From: Circinella minor
Taxonomy: Eukaryota > Mucoromycota > Mucoromycetes > Mucorales > Lichtheimiaceae
NCBI GenBank assembly: GCA_016758965.1
Contig: JAEPRB010000323.1
Span: forward strand, 1-38,009
Length of the DNA: 38,009 nt
Direction of reading: 5' to 3'
In this document: in pieces, positions 10,003-20,588 of the stretch
Layout of the letters: each line of letters starts with the position of its first letter
How positions within the stretch are numbered: the stretch's first letter is position 1
The notes under the pieces: model-generated
What the model saw: the letters and a program-made list of their open reading frames with translations, nothing else
Database searches by the model: none
Told to the model about the DNA's origin: nothing
Made by a program: the position numbers and the translations under genes

Positions 10003-12306
10003 ATGGCATTGGAAATTGAACTTGTCACTCCAACGGGTTATAAGATTCCATGTTAGTTTATATTATTTTTTTACCTAGAGCAAAAAAAAAATACGTAGTA
10101 TACATACTCATTTACTTTCAACATCATTTATATTTTTTTTTATAATAGTAAATACTGGATTATTTATTAATAATGAATTTGTTACTGGGGCACATACAAT
10201 TGATACTATCAATCCATCTACTGGAAAATTAATTACTTCTGTTCAAGCTGGTAAAAATAATAATAATCATCTCTCTCTACTTTTTTCTTTTTTAAAACAA
10301 CTCAAATAACTCAACATTTAAAAATTAGCCGAAACCGAACAAGTCAATGCAGCTGTAGATGCAGCCGAAAAAGCATTTTATGGTGGTTGGAAACAAAGTA
10401 ATCCTAGAGAAAGATCACGTCTTATGCATAAATTGACTGATTTAATTGAACGTGATGCTGAAGATATGGCTCAACTTGAAGCTTTGGATAATGGAAAACC
10501 ATTTGGATTTTCTTATGCAGTTGAAATTCCTTTGGTTTTATCTCAATTGTAAGTTTTTATTATGTGTGTATCTTACGTAGTATATATAAATAAATAAGAT
10601 AATAATGATAAGTATAATTTATAATATATTATATACGTATTTAGACGTTATTTTGCTGGTTTTTGTGATAAATTACATGGTAAAGTTATTGAAACAGAAG
10701 GAAAATTATCTTATACTGTTCATGAACCTATTGGTGTTTGTGCAGGAATTATTCCATGGAATGTTGGAGTAAGTAAGAAACAATGAAATTTTTTTTTATG
10801 TCGTACTAAAAATGTGTGTGTTTTTTTCAAGGCATTAATGCTTGCATGGAAAGTTGCACCTGCTATTTGTTGTGGTAATACTATTATTGTTAAAACATCC
10901 GAGTTAACTCCACTTTCAGCTTTAAAAATTGCTGCATTAGTGAAAGAAGCTGGTTTTCGTAAGTCTCAAAAAAAAAAAAAAGACGATTCATCTATATACC
11001 TTTTTCATAAATAAATAAATGTTGAATAATAAATAATACGTACTTCATTTTTTTTTATATAGCACCGGGTGTTATTAATATTATTACTGGTTATGGACCT
11101 ACGGCTGGAGATGCTTTATCAAGACATATGAAAATTAGTAAAATTGCATTTACAGGTTCTTTACCCACTGGTCGTGCTATTATGAAAGCAGCTGCAGAAA
11201 CTAATTTAAAAAAAGTGACACTTGAATTGGGTGGTAAATCTCCTAATATTATCTTTGATGATGTAGAAGATTTAGATAAAGCTGTTTGGTATTCACTAAA
11301 TGGTACGTAAAATGTTTTTATTTTGTTCAATAGGGAGTAAACTCATATTTGTAAACCTCATTCTAATACAACATTGAAAAAAAAACAAAATGTATCATTA
11401 GGTATTTTTGCTATTGGTGGACAAATTTGTTTTGGTGGATCACGTCTTTATGTAAGTTATTTTGTTTATTTTAGTCATAGGAATAGTTAAAAAAAAGACA
11501 TGCTATTTATTTAATTAAAAAATGGTACGTACTTTGAAATAGATTCAAGAAGGCATTTATGATGCATTCCTTGAAAAATTCAAAGCAATGGCAGCTGCAA
11601 GAAAAGTAGGTGATCCATTTAATGATCGAGAAGCTGAACAAGGTCCACAAGTATCTGAAACTCAATTAAAACGAGTATTAAGTTATATTGAAAGTGGTAA
11701 AGCTGAAGGTGCCACTGTTTATCATGGTGGTGTAAGAAAAGGGGATACAGGTTATTTTATTGAACCAACTATCTTTACAGGTAAATGAACAGCATTCTTT
11801 TACATTAGTATTCGAATTTTCAACATAAAAGAAGGAGGTTCATTATTACGTATTAAAATTATTTTGAAATATAGATGTTAAACCCGATATGCGTATTATG
11901 AAAGAAGAAATCTTTGGTCCTGTGGTTGCTATTACCAAATTTAAAGATGAGAAGGATGTTATTGCTCAAGCAAATGATACTACATATGGTCTTGCTGCAG
12001 GTGTATTTACTTCTAGTATTAAACGAGCTATTACTGTTTCAAATGCTCTTGAAGCAGGAACAGTTTGTAAGTTTTAAAATGTCTTTTTTTTTTTTTACGT
12101 ATTACTTTTTATAAAAAAAGTTAGTTGACTCATTCGTACGTATCTATTTTTAAATTATTATTTTAGGGGTCAATTGTTATATGCAAGTAGATTCTAATAG
12201 TCCATTTGGTGGATATAAACAAAGTGGTCTTGGTCGTGAAAGTGGTGAATATGTTCTTCAAGATTATACTCAAGTGAAAGCTATTAAAATTAACATTGGT
12301 TTATAA
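10003..12306 (+). CDS. NAD(P)+-dependent aldehyde dehydrogenase, class 1/2 type
   Basis: Ten exons join without frame error into 493 residues: 10003-10051, 10149-10250, 10329-10548, 10645-10768, 10832-10958, 11063-11302, 11402-11451, 11543-11780, 11875-12066 and 12167-12306. All introns are GT-AG, 63-104 nt. The enzyme oxidises aldehydes to acids. Visible landmarks in order: the IIPWN motif, [11 protein letters not shown], the nucleotide-binding loop FTGS followed by GR, the general-base motif LELGGKSPN, the catalytic cysteine in [17 protein letters not shown], and the C-terminal [13 protein letters not shown]. Length equals the usual ALDH1/2 subunit. Small departures are IIPWNVG where most members have PWNFP, and GQICFGG for the common GQVCCAG; neither removes a catalytic residue. 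No mitochondrial presequence is evident, so a cytosolic location is likely. Intact and probably functional. Confidence 0.97.
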
Positions 12307-12947
12307 TTATTGTCTATATCTTAATCCCCCCCATCCCCCCTCTCTCAAATACGTGTGTCTATATTTTTAAATAGGACACACCTTTTATTTTTAACCTTTT
12401 TGTATGTGTATTTATTAAACAACATTATATTTATATTAAATTTTGTGCTCTGTACTCTCTGTGTGTAATATGATTTAGTTTGAGTTTATTTGTAAACCTT
12501 AACTAATTAATAAGGAAGAGGAAGAGGAGGAAAGTGTGTCAACTACAGTTGAGCAAATCTTGGTTATAAATACTATACCCACTCAATTGAAAACGAGATA
12601 TGAAAGAAGACCGTTCATTAATTATATAGATTTAAATAGGCTATATCTGACTAATAGAAATACAACAATAAAAGAAATATCTTTTGAAACTAAATAATCA
12701 TCACCTAAAAAAAAAAGCATATTCTAATATATATCATATATTAAAAAGAGTCTTGCTCAACACGTTGTGGTATTGGCAGACAAATCCAAAGCATCATTTC
12801 ATTTTATAAAAAAAAATTTTATAGAATTGCCTAAATTTTATATTCCCGAAAGAAAAAAAAAACACATATTTAAGTGGAACAAATAAATTTGACAACAAAA
12901 AAAAAAACTCACCTTTTTTTTATAACAAATGTAGTTCTATCTTTATT
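12307..12947. other. Dehydrogenase 3' flank and intergenic DNA
   Basis: AT-rich sequence with a C-rich patch at ~12325-12340 just after the stop codon and A-rich tracts near 12700-12910. No gene was recognised. Confidence 0.5.
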
Positions 12948-13463
12948 ATGAATTTTCAACAAACAAACCTCTCACAAGTCAATGTTCAAAATTCAACAAA
13001 CCCTGCTTCCTTTGGGATGGGATTTGAAAATCCAGATTTACTACATCCTGACACGCTATACCCAAAATGTCTCAAGGCGCATTGGATCCAATGGTTTTTA
13101 GTAAGTTCATACAATTTATGATTATGAAATAATAGTATATATTTTTTGGCTGTATAATTACTTATGAAAAAGAAATGCTTTTATTTAGACCATTTGATCC
13201 AAAGTCAAGAGTCCCAAAGGCCCATGTCCCCTCTCCAGGCTGATGTTGTGTCAACAAGAAAATACACAACACAGCAGGAGAGAGAGCTAGTCATCTGGTT
13301 GTATTTCGATAGCCCTATACGAGCAACAATTCGTGAAGTGGCTATCCTCACCAATATAACAAAATCTTCGGTGGGGTTATACACGCAACGTGAAAAACAA
13401 CGAAGAATTTCGCTAGGTTTACCTGTCTTTACAAATAAATTTTTTTTTAAAAAAAATGGCTAG
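12948..13463 (+). CDS. Small two-exon ORF with helix-turn-helix-like region
   Basis: Exon 1 (12948-13100) ends at a TTA-GTAAGT donor in phase 0. A pyrimidine-rich acceptor (CTCTCCAG) opens exon 2 at 13239, which keeps the frame to a stop at 13463, giving 125 residues. The stretch around residues 60-112 (TTQQERELVIWLY, then REVAILTNITKSSVGLY) resembles the N-terminal HTH of transposon-derived or homeodomain-like DNA-binding proteins. The C-terminus runs into a T/A homopolymer, so it may be a truncated gene whose downstream part was lost by frameshift. A different acceptor at 13189 would stop at once. Family and function are not recognised; transposase-derived origin is inference. Confidence 0.4.
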
Positions 13464-13679
13464 ATTAATTTGTTTTAATTGTGGATGAGTGACTGATAGG
13501 ATAAAATGTTCAATTGGAATGTGTAAGCAACCATTTTGGTTTGGATTCTATATTAGATATAAAGGCGAGACGATAAAAGAACAACTTTATTGTTTCTCAT
13601 AGGTAAAGGGACTGTTCTATTTCTTGACATTTTTTTTTTAAGTTTAGGCCCAATCACAAATTTCCAAATAAAGGTTTTT

Positions 13680-13722
13680 GGGACATTTGGGACATTTGGC
13701 ACACTTGGCACATTTGGCACAC
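13680..13722. repeat. 9-bp tandem repeat (GGSACAYTT)n
   Basis: Almost five copies of a 9-bp unit (GGGACATTT, GGGACATTT, GGCACACTT, GGCACATTT, GGCACAC). Short and isolated. Confidence 0.85.
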
Positions 13723-13883
13723 AAATAAAAATGGATTTTTTAACCAAAAAGGAAATTGTTTTTTTTTTTTGTAAGGCAGTGAAAGCCAGGTGTTAAACAG
13801 AGATAGAGAGCTGATAAAGAATTGTGAAAAAAAGTCGGGGGGATGAAGATTATAGGAACGAGGTGAACGACATGTCTATGAAT

Positions 13884-14592
13884 TACCGTCACCGGTCTCG
13901 CTATTATAATGATATTTCATATTTAAGGATAGGAGGGTTTTTTTTTTTTTTTGGATTCAAAGGCAAGATTAAATAAGGTTAATTTTCTATCTTATAAAGT
14001 TTTAGCATAAGAGATCGTTACGTATATATCGAGCAGACAAATAATATATTTATATTGTTGTTCTACTACGTACCATTTATACCATCCCCCCCCCCAAAAA
14101 AAAAAAACAGTACATAGTGCTTTCCTTAGAAAAACCAGGTTTTGTTTTTTCAGCTAACGATGCAAGTCTCATTTATCCTTTACCCTTTTGTATGGCTTTA
14201 TAAATTATATACATAAACAATAGTTTTTTAAATTTAGTAAGATACTCAGTTTTTTTTTATGATACTACGTATAGTTACAATTCGATTAAAAAAAGTAATA
14301 AGACAAGCCATATTTAATAGAGAAAAATGTGGGAAAGAAGAATGTTTTTTATTATTATTATATTTTATCAAGACTTGTTTATAATATGAACTAAGTTATG
14401 ATGATGTCTACAAGAGCTATTCTTTCCCTTCTTTTTATGAGATATTATATATGGATACCACTTTTACTCGATCATTATAACTCAAATTAAAAAAAAAGAA
14501 ATTCGTTACGTATAAAGATAATTCGATATCACGATTTTGGTCTCACAGGGGCGAGGGAGGGGAGTATCGTTCTATCAAGCGGTGACTGTGTA
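13884..14592. mobile_element. Old TA-flanked element, GTCACCG-type ends
   Basis: The left end TA-CCGTCACCGGTCTCGC and the right end ...CAAGCGGTGACTGTG-TA are imperfect inverted repeats of about 30 bp continuing into a CTATTATAATGA / GATAGAACGAT block. Related end sequence occurs at 26075-26160. No ORF of transposase length is present. Ends of this style (GTCACCGC...TATAACGA) fit the pogo/Tigger branch of Tc1/mariner elements. Both ends are mutated, so the exact borders are uncertain by a few bases. Confidence 0.5.
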
Positions 14593-16157
14593 TATCCAAA
14601 GTAAAAATGAGAGTAGTATTGATATGTATGGAATAAAATGTATGTATAATAAAGAGAACGTGTTATTCAAAATGATATAAGTAGAATAAATGATGAATAA
14701 TTTTTTTTTTTAAAAATTGTTAATTTTTTGTTCTTATTTCTATCAGGTGGTACGTAAGCAGACCTTTTTTTCAACGGATTGGTTAACATCATACATATAA
14801 TCAAGCCGATGGCTCTTTCGAGGTGCCAGTCCGGACACTTTTTGTGTAATTTGGATTTTGGTTACAAACAAGAGCCCAAAATCATGGGAGGTTCCACTTG
14901 TTTGTAATAGTTTGAGAAAGTAATCTTTTGTATATGCTAACCTATTTGAGCGGTGTCGTTATATAATGTAATATGCATCTAACGAGCTGCTAAACCGTAG
15001 CCACGGACGGAGTTGCCACGAAGCGAAGCGAAGAGGTACAACCCACAAAGGTGTGAATGTGACGAAGACTCGTTCGTCCAATAATGAGATGATTGTATTA
15101 GTTAGAAACTTCTTTTTTTTTTTTTTTGCTTTCATTAATTATGTCAACAAAAGGAAAATGAATAATGCAGTTTACAATTGGAAAATAAAAAAAAAATGGT
15201 TACGTACGTACTGTTTGGCATCCAGATCTTGTGGAATTAATGTACTCACCCCAATCAAAGTTTATGGCGAATATGTGCTAATAAATGAAATTGGAATTTA
15301 TAAGAGAAGTATGTGTCGGTTACATAAAAAAAAAAAACATTACTTACATCGAATAGAATCAATAAAATTTAAAGCATTTTCACTACTCACGACGACACCG
15401 ATGACTGTTATTATATTTTTGAATTTTAGTTAATGCATGTTATCCAACTATCCATTTTCCCATTCCCCTTAATCGTCAGAGATATATCAAATAATAACAA
15501 GAATATATTACATGTGGGAGAGAACCATATGTCATTAAAATGGCCTATCAAGCCATTATACACAACTGCTTGTGAGAGTTCTTTTCCTACTTCTTTGATG
15601 ATTTTCAGGAGTTTTTTGGTCGGTCGTTTTCATTATTAATAGACAATCTAGCCACTGTTACGTTGAGATTGTCTAACGTGGTCCACACGACTTCAGTCTT
15701 TGAACAATTCTGAGATTCCCCATGATTCGTTGTTGCAAAACCACAGACTTGCAACAAGTGAGACTTGTCTATATTATCAAGAATAGGTAAAACATACCAT
15801 ATATCTGTTGTTTTTTTTTTTTACAACATATATACAGATACGTAAGAACATATAATAAAACAAAGTATTTCACGTTAATATTTATTAGAATTGAATATAA
15901 AAGCGAGAATTTATCGATTTATATAAATATCTTTCTATACATATATATGAGGAGGAGGAGGAGGAGGAGAGGGAGAAACCTGAAATCTACTTTAGAAAAC
16001 CTTACCATTGACAAAGAAAATAACTTTTTGAAAAGAATAATATGTAACGGGTTGTACATTAAAGATAATTAAAAAAAGAGCTTTTATATTGCCCCCCTAT
16101 TTTAACTTGACTACCACGCTTCAAGTTTAAGATCAAAGTGATAAAAGAAGTTGATGA
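14593..16157. other. Intergenic, with small inverted repeats
   Basis: No gene could be supported; the two longest ORFs (15053-15639) are low-complexity and AT-driven. Visible structures: an inverted pair GTTACAAACAAG / CTTGTTTGTAA around 14858-14910, a hairpin AGACAATCT...AGATTGTCT at about 15642-15675, a slightly more GC-rich patch at 14800-15050, and a (GAG)n tract at about 15950-15970. Confidence 0.5.
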
Positions 16158-16280
16158 GATATTGACCGAGAAGAATTTTTTGGTGAAATAAAGTACCTGC
16201 GAATGTCACAAGAAGATTGGGCTATGGGTGTTGGCGCTGTACCACTACAATTGAAAACCCGAGAGAAAAATATCGCACAG
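16158..16280 (+). pseudogene. Isolated exon-like segment, SAM-domain-like
   Basis: A 41-codon open segment ends at a CACAG-GTAGAA donor-like junction. It reads IDREEFFGEIKYLRMSQEDW and then a GVG...LQLK-R..IAQ pattern. This resembles the second half of a sterile alpha motif: I-D, leucine-rich helix, E-D, G-V, L-x-L-R helix. The first half of a SAM domain and any flanking exons were not found, and upstream the frame closes. Probably a relic or part of an unresolved gene; the SAM assignment is tentative. Confidence 0.28.
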
Positions 16281-17259
16281 GTAGAACTATCCTAAATAAT
16301 TAAGTCTCTTGAACAAGTTATGATACTGCCAGAATTGGGTACGTTGGTTGTTGTATCGATGAAAAAAGAAAATAAATGCTGCAATTTTTTTTTTTTTTTT
16401 TTTACAAAAAATAAATAAAATGAAATATAAAGTCGGCAACATATGGTGTGAAAGAAAGTCATTGTCTGTTTTTGCTAATATATAGATAAAAAAAAAAAGG
16501 GAGGGGAGGGCAAGAGAAATCATTTTCTATTTTCAAGACAAAGACGAATATAACCAAGAAACAAATAAAATGCAATAATGGAGATAAAAAAAAAAGGGGC
16601 ATCTACGTATAGGCAAGCATCTTTTTTTTTTTTTTACTCTATTTAAATAATAAAACTACTACTACGTACTGCTACTATTTACATATTATACGTATCAACT
16701 AAAGAAAGGTCAGCAATGCCGAATATTAAAAGAAAGACCACTATTAAAAATATTTCATGTTTTTTGCATAAACGATAATGACAAAAGCAGATATTATCTT
16801 TACATTGCTATTTGTAGCTTAATTTTTTTTCTTCCATCTACATCAGCATTTAAAGAAGATTTAAAATATAAAAATAAAGTTGTACATTGTGCTACTTTAA
16901 AAAAGTTTTTTTTTTTTTTTTTTTAAAGAAAAAGAGGGTTCAATTCTTGCACCTTATTAATCAACTTTCTTTTTATTTCATTCTTATTTACCATACCACG
17001 CATTCTGGGTTATAATCAAAAGAATCTATTTTTTTTTTCATATATTCTAGTATCTGGACTAATTTGATTTTTTTTTTTTTGCTCCATTAAATCTATCATA
17101 TACGTATCAACTCTTCATTTCCCTAGTATTGTACGTATTATTACTGTGATGACAGTGATATATCACACCAACAAAAGAAAAACGAGATGAATAACTTGAT
17201 AGTATTTATAGCGCAAAGTGACGTACTCCCACCCTCCTCGCTCTCGGAGAACGTGAAGA
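16281..17259. other. Intergenic, upstream of the first HET gene
   Basis: Contains several T runs of 10-22 bases and five TACGTA copies (16604, 16663, 16689, 17101, 17132). No gene supported. The final ~100 bp is the presumed leader of the HET gene. Confidence 0.5.
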
Positions 17260-19131
17260 ATGTATATTACATATTGTCGAAATCAAAGAACAGTAGATCT
17301 CGAAGATAAAACGAGTTATCGACTCAGTGTGACTGGAGGAGATTATAGACCTACTTGGCTTATTCGTGTTTCTGATTGGAAAAGAGTTCCAGGTGAAGCA
17401 GCAGTGGATGGATACCATACACTTTCTTACTGTTGGGAACAATCTGGTGAAGTTGTTAAAAGAGAAGAAGGTGATCAGAATGAATATACTGTTATTGACC
17501 ACGGTGAACACTGTATCGTTGAAGGATACGATGTCGATGTCGATTATATTAATGGAACGTGCCTTGCCAAGCTCGAAAGATGCGACGTAGAGGAAGAAGT
17601 AGATTCAGAAAATAAAGAAAGAAATAGCAAATATGTCACATGGTGTGAACCAATGTCCGAAAAAACAACTTTGAAGCACGTGACGTACGAAGAGCTCTTA
17701 CAACAACTATGCAAAGATTTTCAAGTTGAGTACTTGTGGTATGACAAAGTATGTATTGATCAATCGGACAAGAAACACAAGTTGCATCAAATCAATGAAA
17801 TGCATAAAATTTACAGTAATGCACGCTATACTATTGCTCTAATACCTGAAGTAATTATTTGGGATCCAGAGGATTTTAATGAGAAGGTTGAACAATATGG
17901 AAACTGTGCTCGACGTTTGTTTATTATCTCTCTCAGTCTTATGGGGTGTTGGTGGACACGAAGTTGGACACTTGAGGAACTAATGGTTTCTAAACGGATT
18001 TTGATGGTGGGTACCGATACAAATATGTTTCAACATAGTCTACATACACCTGATGCTCCTCCAACTGCAATAGACATTTTTTCTGAATCCATGCTCGACT
18101 TTGGAGAACAAATGGAAAAAACCGGTGGCAGTGTTAATCAAGCACTGGCACAAGCTCATTTTCGAACAAGCACAAAGCCACACGATATGATATTTGCATT
18201 GAAGAACACGTTTGGTCATATGTTTGACGACATTAAAATTAGCTACTCAACAGATGTACAAACAGCATTTAACAATTTTTATCGAAATATTGCAACAAAA
18301 GATCTTTCTATATTGTGTTTTGGAAGCAATCGGTTGCCTTGCGGTAAATGGCATCAAGTGAGTACTATGGGCGATTACAATTTACCTTCCTGGACAGGTG
18401 TAGCGGGTTGCCATGTACGTGAACGTGCTAATATTACAACGCATCCACAATTATCCTATACGATTAACAAGAGCATGAAGATGAATATCAAAACAAACCG
18501 TTATTGGGAGATATCTATCACAAAATACGAATATGGGCCTTATTGTTCTCCAACAAACAAATATACCGCTTTAAAAAAACAGGGTGTTCTTTTAGAGCAG
18601 ATACGAAAAATTAGTTCTGCCAGGTTGATGGGGAAATGGACAGATATGGTTCGAGCTGACAAAGATACCGTTTTAACTGAATGGAGTACAAACATGAATC
18701 TTTTTACAAAAGTTTACATGACACACTATCATGATGGGCTTTCAGAAAAAAATGCACTTACACAGCTCAGACCACTTTCATTGACTGAAGATTGTGAAGG
18801 AGAAAAATGCATCGTACTACCGATTTTACTTGAAACAAAGACCTTGACTCACAAAAAAGTGGATGAATACAAATACGCCGGCGGGACATCTATAGCTAAT
18901 TTTATACTTCCTGTATTTTGCAAATGCTCTAATAGTACTAGTGAACAGTACAAGGCGGTCGGTATATATTTAGTTGGAAACCATAAATATAATAAAGTGT
19001 CATCAACATTTAATTGGAATCATTGTATTGGAAGAGATGATGTCAACCCTATTCAGAATCCCAAAGATATATTAAATATGTTATTTGAAAATAATTGCCA
19101 CGAAATACCCAAAGAGTTTATTGTTGTGTAA
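17260..19131 (+). CDS. HET-domain protein, copy 1
   Basis: Single-exon ORF of 623 residues. It carries the three signature blocks of the fungal HET (heterokaryon incompatibility) domain: YHTLSYCWE at residues 52-60, WYDKVCIDQ at 160-168 followed by the M-x-x-IY-x-NA helix to about 190, and RSWTLEE at 234-240. HET-associated downstream motifs follow: KPHDMIFAL at 306-314 (the usual D-x-IYALLG position) and LPSWTG at 375-380. In Dikarya such domains trigger cell death on recognition of non-self partners; here that role is inference. No NACHT, WD40 or transmembrane segment was seen in the C-terminal ~240 residues, which are unassigned. The start MYITYCRNQ is shared with the second copy at 23567, supporting the chosen ATG. 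No introns and no disabling change. Confidence 0.88.
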   Translation: MYITYCRNQRTVDLEDKTSYRLSVTGGDYRPTWLIRVSDWKRVPGEAAVDGYHTLSYCWEQSGEVVKREEGDQNEYTVIDHGEHCIVEGYDVDVDYINGTCLAKLERCDVEEEVDSENKERNSKYVTWCEPMSEKTTLKHVTYEELLQQLCKDFQVEYLWYDKVCIDQSDKKHKLHQINEMHKIYSNARYTIALIPEVIIWDPEDFNEKVEQYGNCARRLFIISLSLMGCWWTRSWTLEELMVSKRILMVGTDTNMFQHSLHTPDAPPTAIDIFSESMLDFGEQMEKTGGSVNQALAQAHFRTSTKPHDMIFALKNTFGHMFDDIKISYSTDVQTAFNNFYRNIATKDLSILCFGSNRLPCGKWHQVSTMGDYNLPSWTGVAGCHVRERANITTHPQLSYTINKSMKMNIKTNRYWEISITKYEYGPYCSPTNKYTALKKQGVLLEQIRKISSARLMGKWTDMVRADKDTVLTEWSTNMNLFTKVYMTHYHDGLSEKNALTQLRPLSLTEDCEGEKCIVLPILLETKTLTHKKVDEYKYAGGTSIANFILPVFCKCSNSTSEQYKAVGIYLVGNHKYNKVSSTFNWNHCIGRDDVNPIQNPKDILNMLFENNCHEIPKEFIVV

Positions 19132-20066
19132 ATAGAGTTTAATATTTATTAATCTATAAGCAAATAAACAAATTTTTGCTATCAGCAATTTCTTCTTCAA
19201 TACGTCTTGTCTACTAAATTTGTTCATCCATTAGGTTCAGTTTGTTCATAAGCGGGTCATGTAGCTATTTATATTCTATACTTTCTGCCTATGATGTGTT
19301 TATTATCAATTTAAATTGGTTATTTTCAAAGTTTACTTTTTCTTCATTAAATATTGTTTATGATTTCTTTATTTTCTGGTTATAAGAATCGCTAGCATTG
19401 ATAATCTATTCAATCAGACAAAACATGATATGTAGTCTAACAATGACCAATTATTATTTAAAGTTTTACATATATACGTATATCTAGTAATAATAAAATC
19501 AGTATTTAGATAGAATTTTGAATAACACTTCTTGTTAGTTTTAGCGAAACTATATATTTGGTTGTACCTCTTGGGATTAATTATAGCATACTTAGGTATA
19601 CTATAATACAAGATAATCTATATTATTACATCGAACGTAGGTACGTAGTATTTTTTCAACAAACTATCTGACAAGAGAATGTGCACTTTTCGATCAAAAT
19701 CATGGTTTTCTTTATATTATGTAATTTCGTCCCTCATCCAATACGTAGTACAATTTAAATACTATTTATATATAACATGTTATGTGTTCTCCTACGTACA
19801 CAATCTTTTCATCAAAACTACGTAGAATAACTTTTATATTATTCCCCTGGCAGCTTTTTCTATTTTCATCTTTTTACTTTTTCTAATTACAACATACTTT
19901 TATTTCTCATACGTATCCATTTATGTACGTACGTACGACGCTTGATTACATTTATAAACCTTACCTGTACGTAGTTCCAAACGTATTACCATTAGAGCTG
20001 TCAAATACATTCAAAAGTAGAAGTTTTTGTTATTACTATAATTAACCGAATACATAAAAAAAAAAA
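19132..20066. other. Intergenic, dense in TACGTA
   Basis: No gene supported. Nine TACGTA copies lie between 19475 and 19973 (19475, 19642, 19742, 19793, 19819, 19910, 19926, 19930, 19968), the densest cluster in the window. Confidence 0.5.
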
Positions 20067-20279
20067 TCATAAAAAATTAAATGATAATATTTTTAATATA
20101 GGGATTAAGTTTAAACTCTTTTGTGGTAAATCACAAATTTCACCTGAAGAAACACGACACCCAATGAGAAGAAGGCTGGAATTGACATCAAAAAATTTCA
20201 AGCACATTCCATTAGAGCAGCATTCTCCACAAAAGCAGCGAACTAGGACACAGCATTCAAGATACGTACCAAGAAACAT
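20067..20279 (-). CDS. Cysteine-rich ORF, possibly an exon
   Basis: A 70-residue minus-strand frame with a cysteine-dense core (ECC, RCFCGECCSNGMC, IGC, EIC), eight or more Cys in ~45 residues, as in small disulfide-rich secreted proteins. No signal peptide precedes it directly. A TTGAATGCTGTGTCCTAG acceptor-like sequence near 20247 suggests it could be an internal exon whose upstream exon was not found. A TACGTA at 20263 overlaps its first codons. The overlapping 87-residue plus-strand ORF is taken as its shadow. Family unknown. Confidence 0.3.
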   Translation of the reverse strand: MFLGTYLECCVLVRCFCGECCSNGMCLKFFDVNSSLLLIGCRVSSGEICDLPQKSLNLIPILKILSFNFL

Positions 20280-20458
20280 GCGAATTGGAGTCTTATGTCA
20301 GACACATTCAAATGTCATTATTTCAAACCATCAAGCCAACAATCATCTACCTCAAGAATTAACAATAACTTCGTTTCGTCAACATATGTATTTGACCTGC
20401 GCCTATATAGCGTGTGTGGGAGTGTAATGTATGAGCGTGCATACGTACGTGTACAGAT

Positions 20459-20480
20459 CTATATATATATATATATATAA
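20459..20480. repeat. (TA)n microsatellite
   Basis: About 9-10 uninterrupted TA repeats. Simple repeat only. Confidence 0.8.
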
Positions 20481-20588
20481 TGAATGAAAAGGCTAATTAC
20501 AAATTGTATTTATATATTATAGTATGAGACAAAGAAAAAGTATACGAGAAAGAGAGGGGGGGGGAATGTTTATATGTTATATATATTT

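Noticed and set aside
14790..15050. Possible tRNA or structured RNA in the more GC-rich patch
   Set aside because: No cloverleaf, T-loop GTTC motif or box A/B pair could be formed; only small unrelated hairpins.
15053..15639. Two consecutive ORFs of 126 and 68 residues
   Set aside because: They contain poly-F and poly-K runs from homopolymers, start with non-ATG codons or none in context, and match no family pattern.
17206..17511. 101-residue ORF antisense to the first HET gene (and a similar one at 23516-23749)
   Set aside because: Both are mirror images of the conserved HET N-terminal coding sequence; conservation is explained by the sense gene.
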